Source: Alisma plantago-aquatica
Taxonomy: Eukaryota; Streptophyta; Magnoliopsida; Alismatales; Alismataceae
Length of the DNA: 64,000 nt
Assembly: GCA_963693085.1 (NCBI GenBank)
Contig: OY856412.1
Coordinates: 964,252,281-964,316,280 of the forward strand
Reading direction: 5' to 3'
Shown: positions 12,384-24,840 of the stretch, piece by piece
How positions within the stretch are numbered: the stretch's first letter is position 1
Layout of the letters: each line of letters begins with the position of its first letter
Program-made: the position numbers and the translations under genes
Notes under the pieces: model-generated
Database searches by the model: none
The model's input: only the letters and a program-made list of their open reading frames with translations
Told to the model about the DNA's origin: nothing

Positions 12384-15300
12384 TTACGAGAAAAGGGAAG
12401 GATACTTCCTTCTCATCTCATCCTCTAACTCCCAAGTGGCTTCTTCAATACCACGATGGTTCCAGAGGACTTTCACAAGACTTATATCTTTCTTCTTTAA
12501 CTTTTTAATTCGTTTATCAAGGATTGACACTGGTCCCTCCTCATAGGATATGTCATCATTCAATTCTACTTCCATAGGTTGTAGAACTGACTCGGTGTCT
12601 GGGTGACATTTCTTTAACATAGAAATGTGAAACACAGGATGTAATCTTTGTAACTCTGGGGGCAGCTCTAGTTTATATGCTACCTTTCCAATCCGTTCAA
12701 TGATTGGATAAGGCCCCATATATCTAGGAGCTAACTTCCCCTTCCTTCCAAAACGAAGGACCCCTTTCCAAGGTGAGACCTTAAGATACACTTTGTCTCC
12801 AACCTGGAACTCTAAAGGTCTACGACGTTTATCAGCATAAGATTTCTGCCTATCTTGAGCAGTCTTAATCTTATGTTGTATTACTTTAATCTTTTCTGTG
12901 GTTTGCTGCACCAGGTCGGGACCTAACAACTGGTGCTCACCAGTCTCAAACCAACACAAGGGTGATCTACAACGTCTACCATATAAGGCTTCATAAGGTG
13001 CCATATCAATACTATGCTGATAGCTATTGTTATAGGCAAACTCTATTAAGCTTAGGTGTAGATCCCAACTTCCGGTGAACTGGAGAACACATGCTCGCAA
13101 CAAGTCTTCTAAGGTTTGTATGGTCCTTTCCGACTGTCCATCAGTCTGTGGATGAAAGGCCGTACTAAATCTTAGCTTAGTGCCTAAGGCACTGTGCAAC
13201 TGTTCCCAAAAACGACTTGTAAACTGAGGACCTCTGTCTGAAACTATTGTGACAGGAACTCCGTGCAAACGCACTATCTCTTGAACATACAACTCTGATA
13301 ACCTTTCAGCAGAATAGGTTGTTTTGACAGGTAAGAAATGTGCTGTCTTAGTCAACCTATCAACAATTACCCAAATGGAATCATGTCCTTTGCTTGTCCT
13401 GGGTAGGCCAACAACAAAGTCCATGGTCACATGGTCCCACTTCCACTGTGATATGGGTAAAGGTTGCATTGTCCCTGCAGGCTTCTGGTGTTCAGCTTTA
13501 ACTTGCTGACACACAGGACACCTCAGAACAAACTCTGCAACGTCCTTCTTCATCCCAGGCCACCAATACAGATCCTTCAAATTCCGATACATCTTGGTGC
13601 TCCCTGGATGCATAGCATACATGGAAGAATGGGCTTCTTCCAGGACTAACTTCCTTAAGTTGTCCACATCCGGCACTATCATTCTTCCATTATAACAAGC
13701 TACTTGATCTTTTGAGTCATGAAACCCATCTTGCTTCTCATTTCCATACTCAGATCTTATATGTTGAACTGCAGCATCATCTAGCTGTGCTTCTTTAATC
13801 TGCTCTCTTAGGGTAGGTTTAATATGCATCTCAGCTAACAAACCGGCTAGGAATGACACCTTCAACTGTACATTGGCTTGCCTTAAAGAGATAAGCATAT
13901 CTCTTCTAGAGCATACTAAAGAGTTTAGTTGTGCTCTATTCATGGTTGATGTTGCTGATTTCCTACTCAAGGCATCTGCAACAACATTGGCCTTACCTGG
14001 ATGGTAATCAATTGTACAGTCATAGTCCTTGATTAACTCCATCCAGCGACGTTGCCTCATGTTGAGCTCATGCTGAGAGAAGATATACTTAAGGTTTTTG
14101 TGGTCTGTGAAAATCTGGAATGTTTCTCCGTAGAGATAATGCCTCCAGATCTTCAAGGCATGAACCACAGCAGCTAACTCTAGATCGTGTGTCGGATAAT
14201 TCTCCTCGTGTTTCTTAAGCTGTCGGGAAGCAAAAGAAATCACTTGTCTATCCTGCATCAACACACATCCTAGTCCATTTTTGGAAGCATCACAGAAAAC
14301 TACATATCCTTTTCCTTGTTTAGGTAGCACTAATACAGGTGCACTTGTCAACCTCTCCTTCAGCAACTGGAAAGATTGTTGACACTTATCACTCCAAGAA
14401 AAAGGAACATCTTTCCGGGTTAACTTGGTCAAGGGTAAAGCCATGGAACTAAAGTTCTTTATGAACCTTCGATAATAGCCAGCTAACCCCAAGAAACTTC
14501 GAATCTCCGTCGGTGTTTTCGGTTGTTCCCATTGTAGAACAGATTCTACCTTTGTAGGGTCAACACGAATTCCCGAGGCGGATATTACATGTCCAAGAAA
14601 AGATACCTCCGGCAGCCAGAACTCACACTTGCTAAACTTAGCATACAACTTATGTTCTCTTAGCAAGGTCAAAGCTTGGCGAAGATGCTGCTCATGCTGC
14701 TGAGCATCTTTACTATAAATCAGTATGTCATCTATGAAGACGACAACACACTGATCAAGGAAAGGTCGAAAAACTCTATTCATGAGTTCCATAAATGCAG
14801 CTGGTGCATTGGTTAGTCCAAACGACATAACCGTGAACTCATAGTGACCATATCTTGTCCTAAAAGCAGACTTGGATATGTCACTATCTTTAATACGGAG
14901 TTGATGATATCCAGACCTCAAGTCTATCTTTGAAAAGACTGTTGCACCATGCAACTGGTCAAAGAGATCATCAATCCTCGGCAGAGGATACTTATTCTTT
15001 ATTGTCACTTTATTAAGTTGTCTGTAGTCGATGCATAACCGCATTGACCCATCTTTCTTTTTAACAAACAAGACCGGAGCACCCCAAGGTGAAGTACTCG
15101 GTCGGATAAAACCTCTCTCAAGTAACTCTTGAAGCTGTTTCTTGAGTTCTGCCATCTCGGCAGGAGCCATTCTATACGGAGTTTGAGCTATGGGTTTCGT
15201 ATCTGGAATCAGATTGATTTCAAAGTCAATCTCCCGAGGTGGTGGTATACCAGGAAGTTCTTCAGGAAACACATCTTTGAATTCCCTGACTATGGGAACT

Positions 15301-17039
15301 TCGGCAGGATTGGTCCTTTCCTTGGTAACATCTACCACATGGGCTAAGAATGCATAACATCCTTGCCTCAACAGCTTATCAGCAACCATAGCTGATACAA
15401 GACAGGTGGGCAGAATCTTTCTTTCACCTTGAAAGATCCATGTGTTGCTTTCATCAGCAAACACAGCTAACTTGGACTCACAATCCAAGACAACTCTATA
15501 TCTTTCTAAGGTATCCATCCCAAGGATTATATCAAACCCCTGCATATCAAGTGGTATAAGGTCCACTTGAATGCGATGGTCAGAAAAGAAAAGGATGCAG
15601 GGAGAACATACCTCCTGCAAAACGGCAGACCCACTCAACGGAGTCTCTAACAACAAACTATCTGCTCTATGACTAACAGTCACATTGCAGTTACGAATCA
15701 TTTCACGAGTGATGAAAGAGTGCGTAGCACCCGGATCAATCAGAACAGATACATCACAGGATATAGACATATCAGAATATAAAAGTTTCATCTGACCTGC
15801 CACTACCCGTGGATTGACCACTGCCTCAGGTGGGTTCATAGCATAGAACCTCGCAGTCGCCTGGTGTTGAGGTGGTGCTGATGATCCAGCTTGAGACGCT
15901 TGTCCACGTCCTCGAGCTGCCCCTTGATGTTGTCTATTCTGAGATCCCTGTTGATTCTGTCTCGGAGGTTGTTGTGTCACACCGATAGGCCTAGAACGGC
16001 AATCCTTCATCAAGTGTCCCACCTTACCACAGTTGTAGCAACTCTTCTCCTGTTGCTGTGGTCTGGGTGGTCCAGTAACTGACACTGATGCAGAACTGTG
16101 TGTCCCTTGAAGCGGTTGACTCCGCCCTCTACCTCTGCTTGGTGTCCCTTGAGTTTGAAAACTCGATCTGGGTGGTGGAGGGTTAGGTGCAGAGAATCTA
16201 GGTCTCTTGGGATCCCTAGATGAAGAACCCTGGAACTGTGGATATCTTTTATGGGTTTGTCTTTTCTCAACCACAGATCTCTCTATCCTTCGGAATGACT
16301 CAACGAAGGTAGAGAATCTTTCTCTATTTTCTAAGGCAGACACAGGGGTTGACATATCGGAATTCAAACCCTTTTCAAATCTTCTGATTCTTTCCTCATC
16401 CGTAGCGGCCATGTGCGGACAGAACCGCAGCAACTCCATGAACTTAGCTTCATACTCACTAATGTTCATCATACCCTGCCTTAGTTTCTCAAACTGAGAG
16501 ATCTTCTCATCTAGGAAGGTCTTTGGAAAATATCTATTGATAAATTCCCGACGAAACTCTTCCCATGAGAACTCTACTCCAGGTCTCTTCTGCTCTTCCA
16601 TGTTCCACCAGTGACCAGCACTGCCTTTGAGAAGATAGACAGCATGTCTAACCTTCTCAGCTTCCGGAATCATAAGAATCCTGAAAGCCTTCTCCAACTC
16701 TGTCAACCATAAGTCAGCATCTGCAGGGTCGGCAGTTCCGAAGTACTCGGTAGCTCCGACACGACGAAGTCGTTCGAATGTCTTACCAATACCTTGTACT
16801 TCAGGCTGGACAGGTGCCCTAGGTGCAGGAATGGGCATCCTATCGGTTATATGTGTCATGGCAGTCATGAACTGCCCGAACATCGTCTGTACAGCTGGAT
16901 CACTCATGTCAGCTGGGTCGAACTGGGGTGGCTCTCTTGGCGACTCAGGTGCAGGTTGTTCTATTCTCGGAACTCTTGCACCGCCTCGAGGTGCACTAGC
17001 ACTACTCTCTGCCACGTGCTCATCGCGATGTTCTGACAT
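12384..17039 (-). CDS. Gag-pol polyprotein with C-terminal chromodomain (Tekay-type chromovirus)
   Basis: One unbroken frame of 1551 residues supplies every function for transposition of this element. Residues about 85-260 form the retrotransposon gag domain, and a CCHC zinc knuckle ([14 protein letters not shown]) starts near 334. The aspartic protease has its catalytic Asp at 435 in DPGATHSF; Pro after Asp is common in this lineage. Reverse transcriptase spans about 620-800, with FIDD Asp residues at 770-771. RNase H spans about 905-1027 and includes D917, E954, D979 and D1022. The integrase zinc site is H1137, H1144, C1174, C1177, and the catalytic triad is D1207, D1268, E1304 with canonical 35-residue D-E spacing. 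The chromodomain at about 1498-1550 is thought to guide integration through chromatin marks. The chosen ATG lies 110 bases after the PBS, and the stop lies just before the PPT palindrome. No stops, frameshifts or missing catalytic residues are seen. Confidence 0.98.
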   Translation of the reverse strand: MSEHRDEHVAESSASAPRGGARVPRIEQPAPESPREPPQFDPADMSDPAVQTMFGQFMTAMTHITDRMPIPAPRAPVQPEVQGIGKTFERLRRVGATEYFGTADPADADLWLTELEKAFRILMIPEAEKVRHAVYLLKGSAGHWWNMEEQKRPGVEFSWEEFRREFINRYFPKTFLDEKISQFEKLRQGMMNISEYEAKFMELLRFCPHMAATDEERIRRFEKGLNSDMSTPVSALENRERFSTFVESFRRIERSVVEKRQTHKRYPQFQGSSSRDPKRPRFSAPNPPPPRSSFQTQGTPSRGRGRSQPLQGTHSSASVSVTGPPRPQQQEKSCYNCGKVGHLMKDCRSRPIGVTQQPPRQNQQGSQNRQHQGAARGRGQASQAGSSAPPQHQATARFYAMNPPEAVVNPRVVAGQMKLLYSDMSISCDVSVLIDPGATHSFITREMIRNCNVTVSHRADSLLLETPLSGSAVLQEVCSPCILFFSDHRIQVDLIPLDMQGFDIILGMDTLERYRVVLDCESKLAVFADESNTWIFQGERKILPTCLVSAMVADKLLRQGCYAFLAHVVDVTKERTNPAEVPIVREFKDVFPEELPGIPPPREIDFEINLIPDTKPIAQTPYRMAPAEMAELKKQLQELLERGFIRPSTSPWGAPVLFVKKKDGSMRLCIDYRQLNKVTIKNKYPLPRIDDLFDQLHGATVFSKIDLRSGYHQLRIKDSDISKSAFRTRYGHYEFTVMSFGLTNAPAAFMELMNRVFRPFLDQCVVVFIDDILIYSKDAQQHEQHLRQALTLLREHKLYAKFSKCEFWLPEVSFLGHVISASGIRVDPTKVESVLQWEQPKTPTEIRSFLGLAGYYRRFIKNFSSMALPLTKLTRKDVPFSWSDKCQQSFQLLKERLTSAPVLVLPKQGKGYVVFCDASKNGLGCVLMQDRQVISFASRQLKKHEENYPTHDLELAAVVHALKIWRHYLYGETFQIFTDHKNLKYIFSQHELNMRQRRWMELIKDYDCTIDYHPGKANVVADALSRKSATSTMNRAQLNSLVCSRRDMLISLRQANVQLKVSFLAGLLAEMHIKPTLREQIKEAQLDDAAVQHIRSEYGNEKQDGFHDSKDQVACYNGRMIVPDVDNLRKLVLEEAHSSMYAMHPGSTKMYRNLKDLYWWPGMKKDVAEFVLRCPVCQQVKAEHQKPAGTMQPLPISQWKWDHVTMDFVVGLPRTSKGHDSIWVIVDRLTKTAHFLPVKTTYSAERLSELYVQEIVRLHGVPVTIVSDRGPQFTSRFWEQLHSALGTKLRFSTAFHPQTDGQSERTIQTLEDLLRACVLQFTGSWDLHLSLIEFAYNNSYQHSIDMAPYEALYGRRCRSPLCWFETGEHQLLGPDLVQQTTEKIKVIQHKIKTAQDRQKSYADKRRRPLEFQVGDKVYLKVSPWKGVLRFGRKGKLAPRYMGPYPIIERIGKVAYKLELPPELQRLHPVFHISMLKKCHPDTESVLQPMEVELNDDISYEEGPVSILDKRIKKLKKKDISLVKVLWNHRGIEEATWELEDEMRRKYPSLFS

Positions 17040-17148
17040 TCTTATGTATCTTCTTCTCCTGAGGAGCAGAAGATTCTATTAGATAAGGAAGCAGTACTAA
17101 AGGTAGACTCGACATCCTAAGTCCTATGCCTCTGTAGACTCAACTGAA

Positions 17149-17166
17149 CCTGGAGCTCTGATACCA
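17149..17166 (-). other. Primer-binding site of the Tekay element
   Basis: The minus strand reads TGGTATCAGAGCTCCAGG. The first 12 bases complement the 3' end of plant initiator-methionine tRNA, which primes minus-strand DNA synthesis. It lies five bases from the 5' LTR. Confidence 0.92.
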
Positions 17167-17171
17167 CTAAT

Positions 17172-20100
17172 TGTGGGCTCTGATCTCCAAACCATGACAT
17201 AAACACGATTAAAACTTAGCGGAAGCGAATCGGTAATCAGCGGAAGACAAAAATCACGGGAAATTAAAACTTTTCAAGATAAGAACTTGTATCCATAAAA
17301 ATTCCTTTCATAAAGAGAGGTAACTGTTTACATCTCAGGATAATTACTTCTTGAGTAATTATATACATCAAGATACAAAATCTCAAGATCACATAACACA
17401 AGACTCCAAGACCTGAGAGTACAGAGGACACATAGGACTGACTCTAACTACACCACATGGCAGGACAAATCTCCACCTGAGATTACTGCTGCCCCTGGTG
17501 CTGCTGCTGTTGAGACTGATCACCTGTAGGCTGGTTCCTTCGTCTCCGACGTCCACCTAAAAAGTTGAAGCCTACGGGGTGAGACAATTATACATAATTG
17601 TCCCAGCGAGAGTTATAACTCTTCGCCAGAAGCTTTATTATAACATCAAAGAATATCTTAAACAGTAGAGCCTTCAAAGCATTCTATAGCAGTTGCAGTT
17701 ATAACAAGATCTCTACAATTTAGGAGATATGGAGAATATCAACATTATTGCAATGTAACATCAACCAACTAACTTGGAGTCATCTCTAACAAATTATACT
17801 ACCTGGTTGATTATGTTTTACAAACAACATTATGCCCTGTGGAGATGAGGCTTACCACTCAAACTCCAACTGATCGCTGAGAAGCCGCATCAGTATCATA
17901 CATAGGTCATTAAGAGAGCCGGATTCTCATGACCTTCACCTTCCTCAGTCAGTAAGAGGATCACTTGTAGGACATCTCGTGTCTCTACTATTATAGCTCA
18001 CCAGGGTAAACTGGTCCTTCGCTATTCTAGAGTCACAGTGGCGTTCTGTACTCTCTTCGTCATCAGGAGGTTTCATATTTACCTACCACTGATACGGATA
18101 TCTGTGCTTTCTTCGTCATCAGGAGGTTTCATGTTTACCTACCACTGATACGGTATGAAACTATAGTGAAGGATGGATGGATTACACATCTACATCACTT
18201 TCCTACACTAGGATGTAAGGTTCTACACATCCATGTACCCCACATACTCAAAAGTATGTGCTCCAGGAGTTCCCTGAGGAAAACCTGTTTCACCATCACT
18301 TAATTTCTGACAATGATGGATCTATGATCAGGGCTCTACATTATACTTGATTAGTTAGGTACATTCAGTATTCTTTAACAGCATACATTGTTCTTCAAAC
18401 AATAACAGTAGCATAGCAGCTATAAAAGAAGAATACTAAATGTAACATGCCTAACTTATATCAATCATCATTTCTCATTATCCTCATCACAAGTCATCTC
18501 TAAGGCATGACCTTGATGGTATTCATGGCTCTCATAGCCCAATATCAGCATAGGATGCCACTGGCAAGGCATCAGATTACTTTACTTATTCATAAGGCTA
18601 ACAACATGCCTTCAATGAATATAACATCAACATCCATACCTGGATATGATTACCTTGATATCAGAACCTGCATGGTTAATACATCTGATAAAGGTAATAC
18701 AACAATAAGGAATGTACTTCCTACTTTTGTCATAAGAGTTAAATCTTTAATTCTATTCAAATAGAGTTTATTGCTCAAAAACATGCCATTACCCTTGAAT
18801 TAGGGTTTACTATTCACATCAAGGTGAATTAAACTCATAACATCATCATGTATGAGTAACATCTTCATTGATGCTCTTGGATTAGTTAAAGGTTCATCAT
18901 TTATCATAATTAGGGTTTCTATGATCTCACACAGGTGGATCATACCCTAATTATGCTCATTTCTGTGTATTGGGGATGCTTCAATTGAGTTTCCATTTAA
19001 AAAGGGTACTTTCTCTCTCTAGAAGTACTTTCTCTCTCTAGAAGTACTTTCTCTCTCATCATAAGGTTAGGTGATGTCAACATCACTCTAAAACAGGTTG
19101 GGTTGAGACATCATAGGCTTACATAGCCAAAAACATCACCATTAAGTGATTAGAGTTACTTTCTCTCTCTAGGGTACTTTCTCTCTCTAGAAGTACTCTC
19201 TCTTTCATCATACTAATGGTTGATGATAACATTAGACTAGATCAGGTTAGATAGAGTCATTATGACTAAAAACATCATTCTCATGTAATTAGGGTTTGAA
19301 ATGAGCAAGGTATAACTCAATTGACCCTTCAGGGGTAATTTGGTAATTCACCCCATTGATCATCATCATAGTCAAAAACCTTGGTCAAATAACCCCTTAC
19401 TATCCTAGATTATCATTAGGGTTTGATTTGGGTAACATTGAACCATTTACATCATCAAATGATTGAATGTGGTCAACCTTGAGTCACATTGATTGATTTC
19501 AATCATTAATCATCAATTGGGTTGAGATTGGTTGAAAGTGTTGACCGTTTGCCCACTTTGACCCTCCAAGACCGCGAGCCTCTTTCTAGCTCCAAGACCG
19601 CGAGCCCCCTTAGGCTTCAAGACCGTGAGCCTCTTCAAGGGTTCAAGACCGTGAGCCTCTTCAAGGGTTCAAGACCGCGAAGCCTCCCATTGGTCCAAAT
19701 TAAAGTTGAGACCGCGAGGACCAATTTGAGTTGAGACCGCGAGGGTCATGAAGACCGTTTGCCCTTCTTTGACCTCAGGAACGCGAGGCCCTTCACGGTC
19801 TTGAGACCGTGAGCCTCCTCTCGGTCTTGAGACCGTGAGCCCCCTCACGGTCTTGAGACCGCGAGCCCTCTCACGGTCTTGAGACCGCGAGGCTCTCATG
19901 GTCTCAGCCGCTTGGTCCTTCAACAAGGCTCAAAGGTGCAACCGATAATGTCAACCCATGTTGAAGCCCTCAAATGGTCAAAGCTATGTTGACCACTCAT
20001 GGATTTTAGTCAATTAAGGTTATACTTGATCACTTGGTCATTCAATTGACCCATAATAGTTAACCAATTATGGTTGAAATCGATTCAATTAGGGTCTATC

Positions 20101-22333
20101 AATGTTCACCCATCAACACTCAACAGTGTGCATCAACACAAGGTTGAACCCTTCAATTGAGCTCCAATTGGGCCCAAACTTGGCCCAAATGGTCTTGAGG
20201 TCATGTGGGTAGACCCCACATGGTCTTAAGACCGTTTGACCAAGATTTTATCAAAGTCTAAGGTGATTTGATAGGGGTTGAACCATGATTGAACCACAAA
20301 CAGAATTTTTGATTAAATTACTAACTTATTTGCAATTGGGTGCTCAATTGGTCAAATTACTCAACCCTAGACCTTCAAACGGTCTTGGTTGATTGCCCTC
20401 ACGGTCTTGAGACCGTTTGGATGAGTTCCAAACGGTCTTGAGACCGTTTGCCCATCCAAATTTTGGATTCTAATGCAGATTCATCAAGGTCTGTCCCATT
20501 GAGTTGATGATCATGTCAATATTTAATTGCAATGTAATTTGGTGTAATTGTACCTTTAATTGGTCAACTATCCTTGACCCCAGACCTCCAAACGGTCTTG
20601 GTTGATTGCCCTCACGGTCTTGAGACCGTTTGGTGACCCCCAAACGGTCTTGAGACCGTTTAGGTCAATCAACCCTAAAAACCCTAATTAGGTCACCATA
20701 ATTTCAGTACTGATTTTATCTAGGGTTAGCCCTAGTATTCACCCTTCAACTCTTAGCCCGTTTGGAATTAGACCATCAAACTTGGTGAGTTGTTAATTAA
20801 CATAATTTTGAACAGTAATCTCATACGGTCAATGCTTAGTCAACGACCTTACACGGTCTTGAGACCGTTTGCCCAAAAAGGCAATTTCAGACCGTTTGAG
20901 AATCAGCAATTAATTCATTTAAAGTTGTGACTTAAAAAGGTCATATCTCCCGATTCCTTTGGAGTTAGTCTCCCAAATTTTGAGGGTAATTAGCCTATAT
21001 AATTAGGAACAGATTTCTTATACGGTCCATGCTCGGTCAACGGGGCCAAACGGTCTTGAGACCGCGAGCCCTCTCACGGTCTCGAGACCGTTTGCTCACC
21101 TCGCGGTCTTGAGTCCGAGAGAGCAAACTGTTAGGACCGTTTAAGGAAAAGAAAAGCGGTGGGTTTTTCTTGGAAATCACGCCTTCATCTTCTAGCTCAA
21201 GAACAGTACAGATATCCCACGGGTTTGCTTGCAAAATAGCAGGGAAAAGTAGGGAAATACTAAGAGCTATCATCAAATCGCATATAAAGATGCACATAGT
21301 AAAGCATAGGTTTAGAGTTATAAAACCCGCCTAAAGCTTGCTTCTTGAGCTCCAAGCTCTAATGGCGTCCTTGAGTTCCCACAGGTTGGCCAAGGTGAAA
21401 ACTCCAAGGAAGGATGAAAAGAGACGGCTAGAAAGATAGGGTTTCGAGAATTAGCCATGAAGATGACCTTGAATTCGAATTCTAATCATGGAATTAGGCA
21501 AGAAGAGGGGTTTAAACCTACCTTGCACCCCTTGTTCGTCCTCCTTAGCTCCAAGGAAGTCCTTGGTCGTCTTTGGTGAAATGAAACAGTAAGGGAACGA
21601 AGGTTAAGTTCCCTTGCAACTAAGGGAAGGAGGGCTTATATACATGGGGTAGGATTTTCAACATTAGTTCATAAGTTTCCCTTAATTCCAACTAAGTCCT
21701 TCCTTTATTACTTGCTCGTCCCTTCCTCTTTATTCTAAGGACAAACCTTATCTTAATGTTATAGAAAAGAAGGCAAGGAAGAACAATCTAATAATAAAGT
21801 TCATACTTAAAGGGATATTGCACATATACCCTGATTATTCAATCACAAAGCCTATTTCTTAACTTGATAACTCAATTGAGGTGAATTCCTCATCATTTCT
21901 TCTATAAATGATGGCAAAAGTCTAAAAAGATACATTAGATGACATTCTTTACAAATTGCATCCCATCATTTGGGTAAATTGCATTTTACCCCAAATTAGG
22001 GTTTCAAGCCCTGGGATTGCTTCCACAGCTGCACCTTGGTGCTCTAGCTTGGGAAATCCCTCAAACTTTGCCAAAGAGATTCTCATGATGTCTCAACATC
22101 AGAGGAACATCTCATCATGTGCAAATTGCAAGCTAACCCTTTCAACTGGGTAAATTGCACATAGGTCCCTGTATATCGAAACAATGCTACAACTTTAAAT
22201 AAAAAGGGGCAAATACTGAAATATACGTTTCTGAGAAGCTTAATTACATGCTCAGAGTTAATCACAAAGATTTAATTACATATTTAGGCAAAACACCTAG
22301 GGTTAACTCATAACCCAGGTAAGGGATGTTACA
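17172..22333 (-). repeat. 5' LTR of the Tekay element
   Basis: Nearly identical to 7158-12334, lacking 15 bp near 21357 where the other LTR has an extra TCCAAGCTT-type repeat. It contains the active promoter copy (TATA at about 21637), the palindrome cluster at 19540-21130, GA-rich units at about 19005-19205 and the U5 block near 17553. Short ORFs inside it are leader uORFs at most. Confidence 0.97.
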
Positions 22334-22338
22334 ATGAG
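22334..22338. other. Target-site duplication of the Tekay element, right copy
   Basis: ATGAG, matching 7153-7157. Confidence 0.95.
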
Positions 22339-22423
22339 TATCTCTCCCATCCTTAAGTTGAGAATTAACAAAACGACCATGTTAGGTCACTTTCAATTCA
22401 GCTCTAAGTCAAGCATAGACCAC

Positions 22424-22534
22424 CACGGCCGTGCTACCTTGAACGGTCGTGCAAAGTAAAGCTACCACGGCCGTGCTACCTTGCACGGTCGTGCTGAGTA
22501 AAGTCGCCACGGTCGTGCTGCCTTGCACGGTCGT
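22424..22534. repeat. Triple CACGGCCGTGC / GCACGGTCGTGC palindrome array
   Basis: Three tandem units of about 41 bp each contain CACGGCCGTGC, then GCACGGTCGTGC, separated by TACCTT. Each half is itself nearly palindromic. LTR 3 has the same array at about 29825-29942, with point differences inside the palindromes. It is the most CpG-dense stretch of this LTR. Confidence 0.9.
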
Positions 22535-23294
22535 GCTACATAGGATCATCACATGAATCATATTTATATATATGAATTCTATTATTTGATCCTTTCAACT
22601 TGATTAGGTCACATCAACCCTTCAATCAAATGCATACAACTATGATTAACATAGTGTACCAAGTCATTGGTCCTATAAGCAATTAGGGATGCATTCCCAA
22701 TTAGGGTTTCTCATGAAATCACCCACAATTAGGGTTCCACATGGATGCACCCTCAATTAGGGTTTCACTTGGAATCACCCTCAACTAGGGTTCCACATGA
22801 ATGCACCCTCAGCTAGGGTTTACTATTCATCCTAATTAGTGATTTCACATGTAGTCAACCTCTTATTAGGGTTATACATGGAATCAACCTCAATTAGGGT
22901 TTACATCATGTATTGGATCCATGCATTTGTTATGCATTAATCACTAGTACCATTAAAGGTATCTCCCACCTAATCACATTAGGTTTTCAAAAAGGTTTGA
23001 TCCATTGGACCTTCAATAACATGAGGTATCCAATTGAATTTGGGTTTCCAATGTTGATTCCTTCAATCATTGAATTCATGGAACCAATCATCAATTGGAC
23101 CTATACTCATACTTCAATTGAGTTTAATAGGTCAACCTACAACTGATTTGACCCTCGATTGACCCTCAATTTATCATCAATTAGGGTTTGATTCAATTGA
23201 ATTAGGGCTTGGAATCGATGATCCTTCAACACTAATCAATGCAGAACTAGTTGCATTGAAACCATTGAACCCTCATCCAAATTGGGTATGAACT

Positions 23295-24840
23295 GACCCC
23301 AAACGGTCTTGAGGTCGTTTGGATGACCTCCAAATGGTCTTGAGACCGTTTGCCCATCATATCACTCAAATCCAAGCCATCCAATTAAGGTTTGGATCAT
23401 TGGATTGATCACCAAATCAGCATTGCATTGTATAACAACTTGGTACCTTTAGACCTTCAAACACCTAACCATACTCAACCCTAGACCTCCAAACGGTCTT
23501 GGGTGACCACCAAACGGTCTTGAGGTCGTTTGGATGACCTCCAAACGGTCTTGAGACCGTTTGCCCATCATATCACTCAAATCCAAGCCATCCAATTAAG
23601 GTTTGGATCATTGAAGTGCTCACCAAATCAGCAATCTATTGCAGATCAACTTGATATCTTTAGACCTTCAACCACTGAACTATACTCAACCCTAGACCTC
23701 CAAACGGTCTTGGGTGACCACCAAACGGTCTTGAGGTCGTTTGGATGACCTCCAAACGGTCTTGAGACCGTTTGCCCATCATATCACTCAAATCCAAGCC
23801 ATCCAATTAAGGTTTGGATCATTGAAGTGCTCACCAAATCAGCAATCTATTGCATATCAACTTGATATCTTTAGACCTTCAACCACTGAACTATACTCAA
23901 CCCTAGACCTCCAAACGGTCTTGGGTGACCACCAAACGGTCTTGAGGTCGTTTGGATGACCTCCAAACGGTCTTGAGACCGTTTTCCCATCCAACCTTTG
24001 GACTCTAGTGAAAATTCATCATGGATTGGTCTATCGAGACGATCAACAAATCAACATTTAGTTGCAGTATGATTTGGTACCTTTGGACCTTCAATTGGTC
24101 AACTATACTTTACCCCAGACCTCCAAACGGTCTTGAGGTGACCCCAAACGGTCTTGAGACCGTTTGGATGATCCCCCAAATGGTCTTGAGACCGTTTGGG
24201 CTAATCAACCCAAAATCTCAAATTAGCTCATTGTGATTTCAGCACTGATTTCAATTAGGGTTAGCCCAATTGATTAGCCTTCAACTCATGACTCGTTTGG
24301 AATTAATCCATCAAATTTGGTGCGTCATTAGATCACATCATAAGGAACAGTAATCCCAAACGGGCAACGCTTGTTCAACGCACTCAAACGGTCTTGAGAC
24401 CGTTTGCCCAAAAAGTTCAATTAAATCAGATTGAAAATCAGCACTTAATCCAATTAGGTTTCCCTAATTGATTAGGCTTCAACTCACGATTCCTTTGGAG
24501 TTAATCCCTCAAATTTGGAGGGTTATTAATAAACATAATTATGAAAAGGAATCCCATACGGTCAACGCTTGTTCAACCATATCAAACGGTCTTGAAACCG
24601 TTTTCTCAACCAGGTCAAGTTAATCAGGTTGAAAATCAGCACATAATTCAATTCGATTTCCTAATTGATTGACCTTAAACTCTCGATTCCTCTGGAGTTA
24701 ATCCCTCAAATTTGGAGGGTTATCAGCCTACATAATTAGGAAATAAATTCCCAAACGTTCAACGCTTGGTCAACCATCTCAAACGGTCTTGAGACCGTTT
24801 TCTCCCAAACGGTCTCAAACCGTTTGCCCTTAAACGGTTT
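23295..24840. repeat. CGGTCTTGAGACCG inverted-repeat cluster in LTR 2
   Basis: Collinear with 737-2253, with about ten palindromes plus half-sites. Several differ between LTR copies by single substitutions at CpG (CGGTC to TGGTC), consistent with deamination of methylated cytosine. The tandem 211-bp units begin at 23319, 23530 and 23741. Confidence 0.9.

Larger units (their letters stand above)
7158..22333 (-). mobile_element. Complete Tekay/Del-type Ty3/gypsy chromovirus with 5.2-kb LTRs
   Basis: The 15,176-bp element has LTRs at 7158-12334 (3', 5177 bp) and 17172-22333 (5', 5162 bp); the 15-bp difference is one indel near 11350. By eye the LTRs differ at about fifteen further positions, roughly 0.3%, so the insertion is recent. 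The primer-binding site, a single unbroken gag-pol ORF, the polypurine tract and the 5-bp target duplication ATGAG are all intact. RT/integrase order and the C-terminal chromodomain place it among chromoviruses; the Tekay/Del assignment rests on chromodomain style and LTR terminus TGTAACATCC. The element looks autonomous, although activity cannot be judged from sequence. Confidence 0.95.

Noticed and set aside
12384..17039. Endogenous pararetrovirus (caulimovirid) insertion
   Set aside because: LTRs, integrase, chromodomain and target duplications are present; there is no movement or coat protein.
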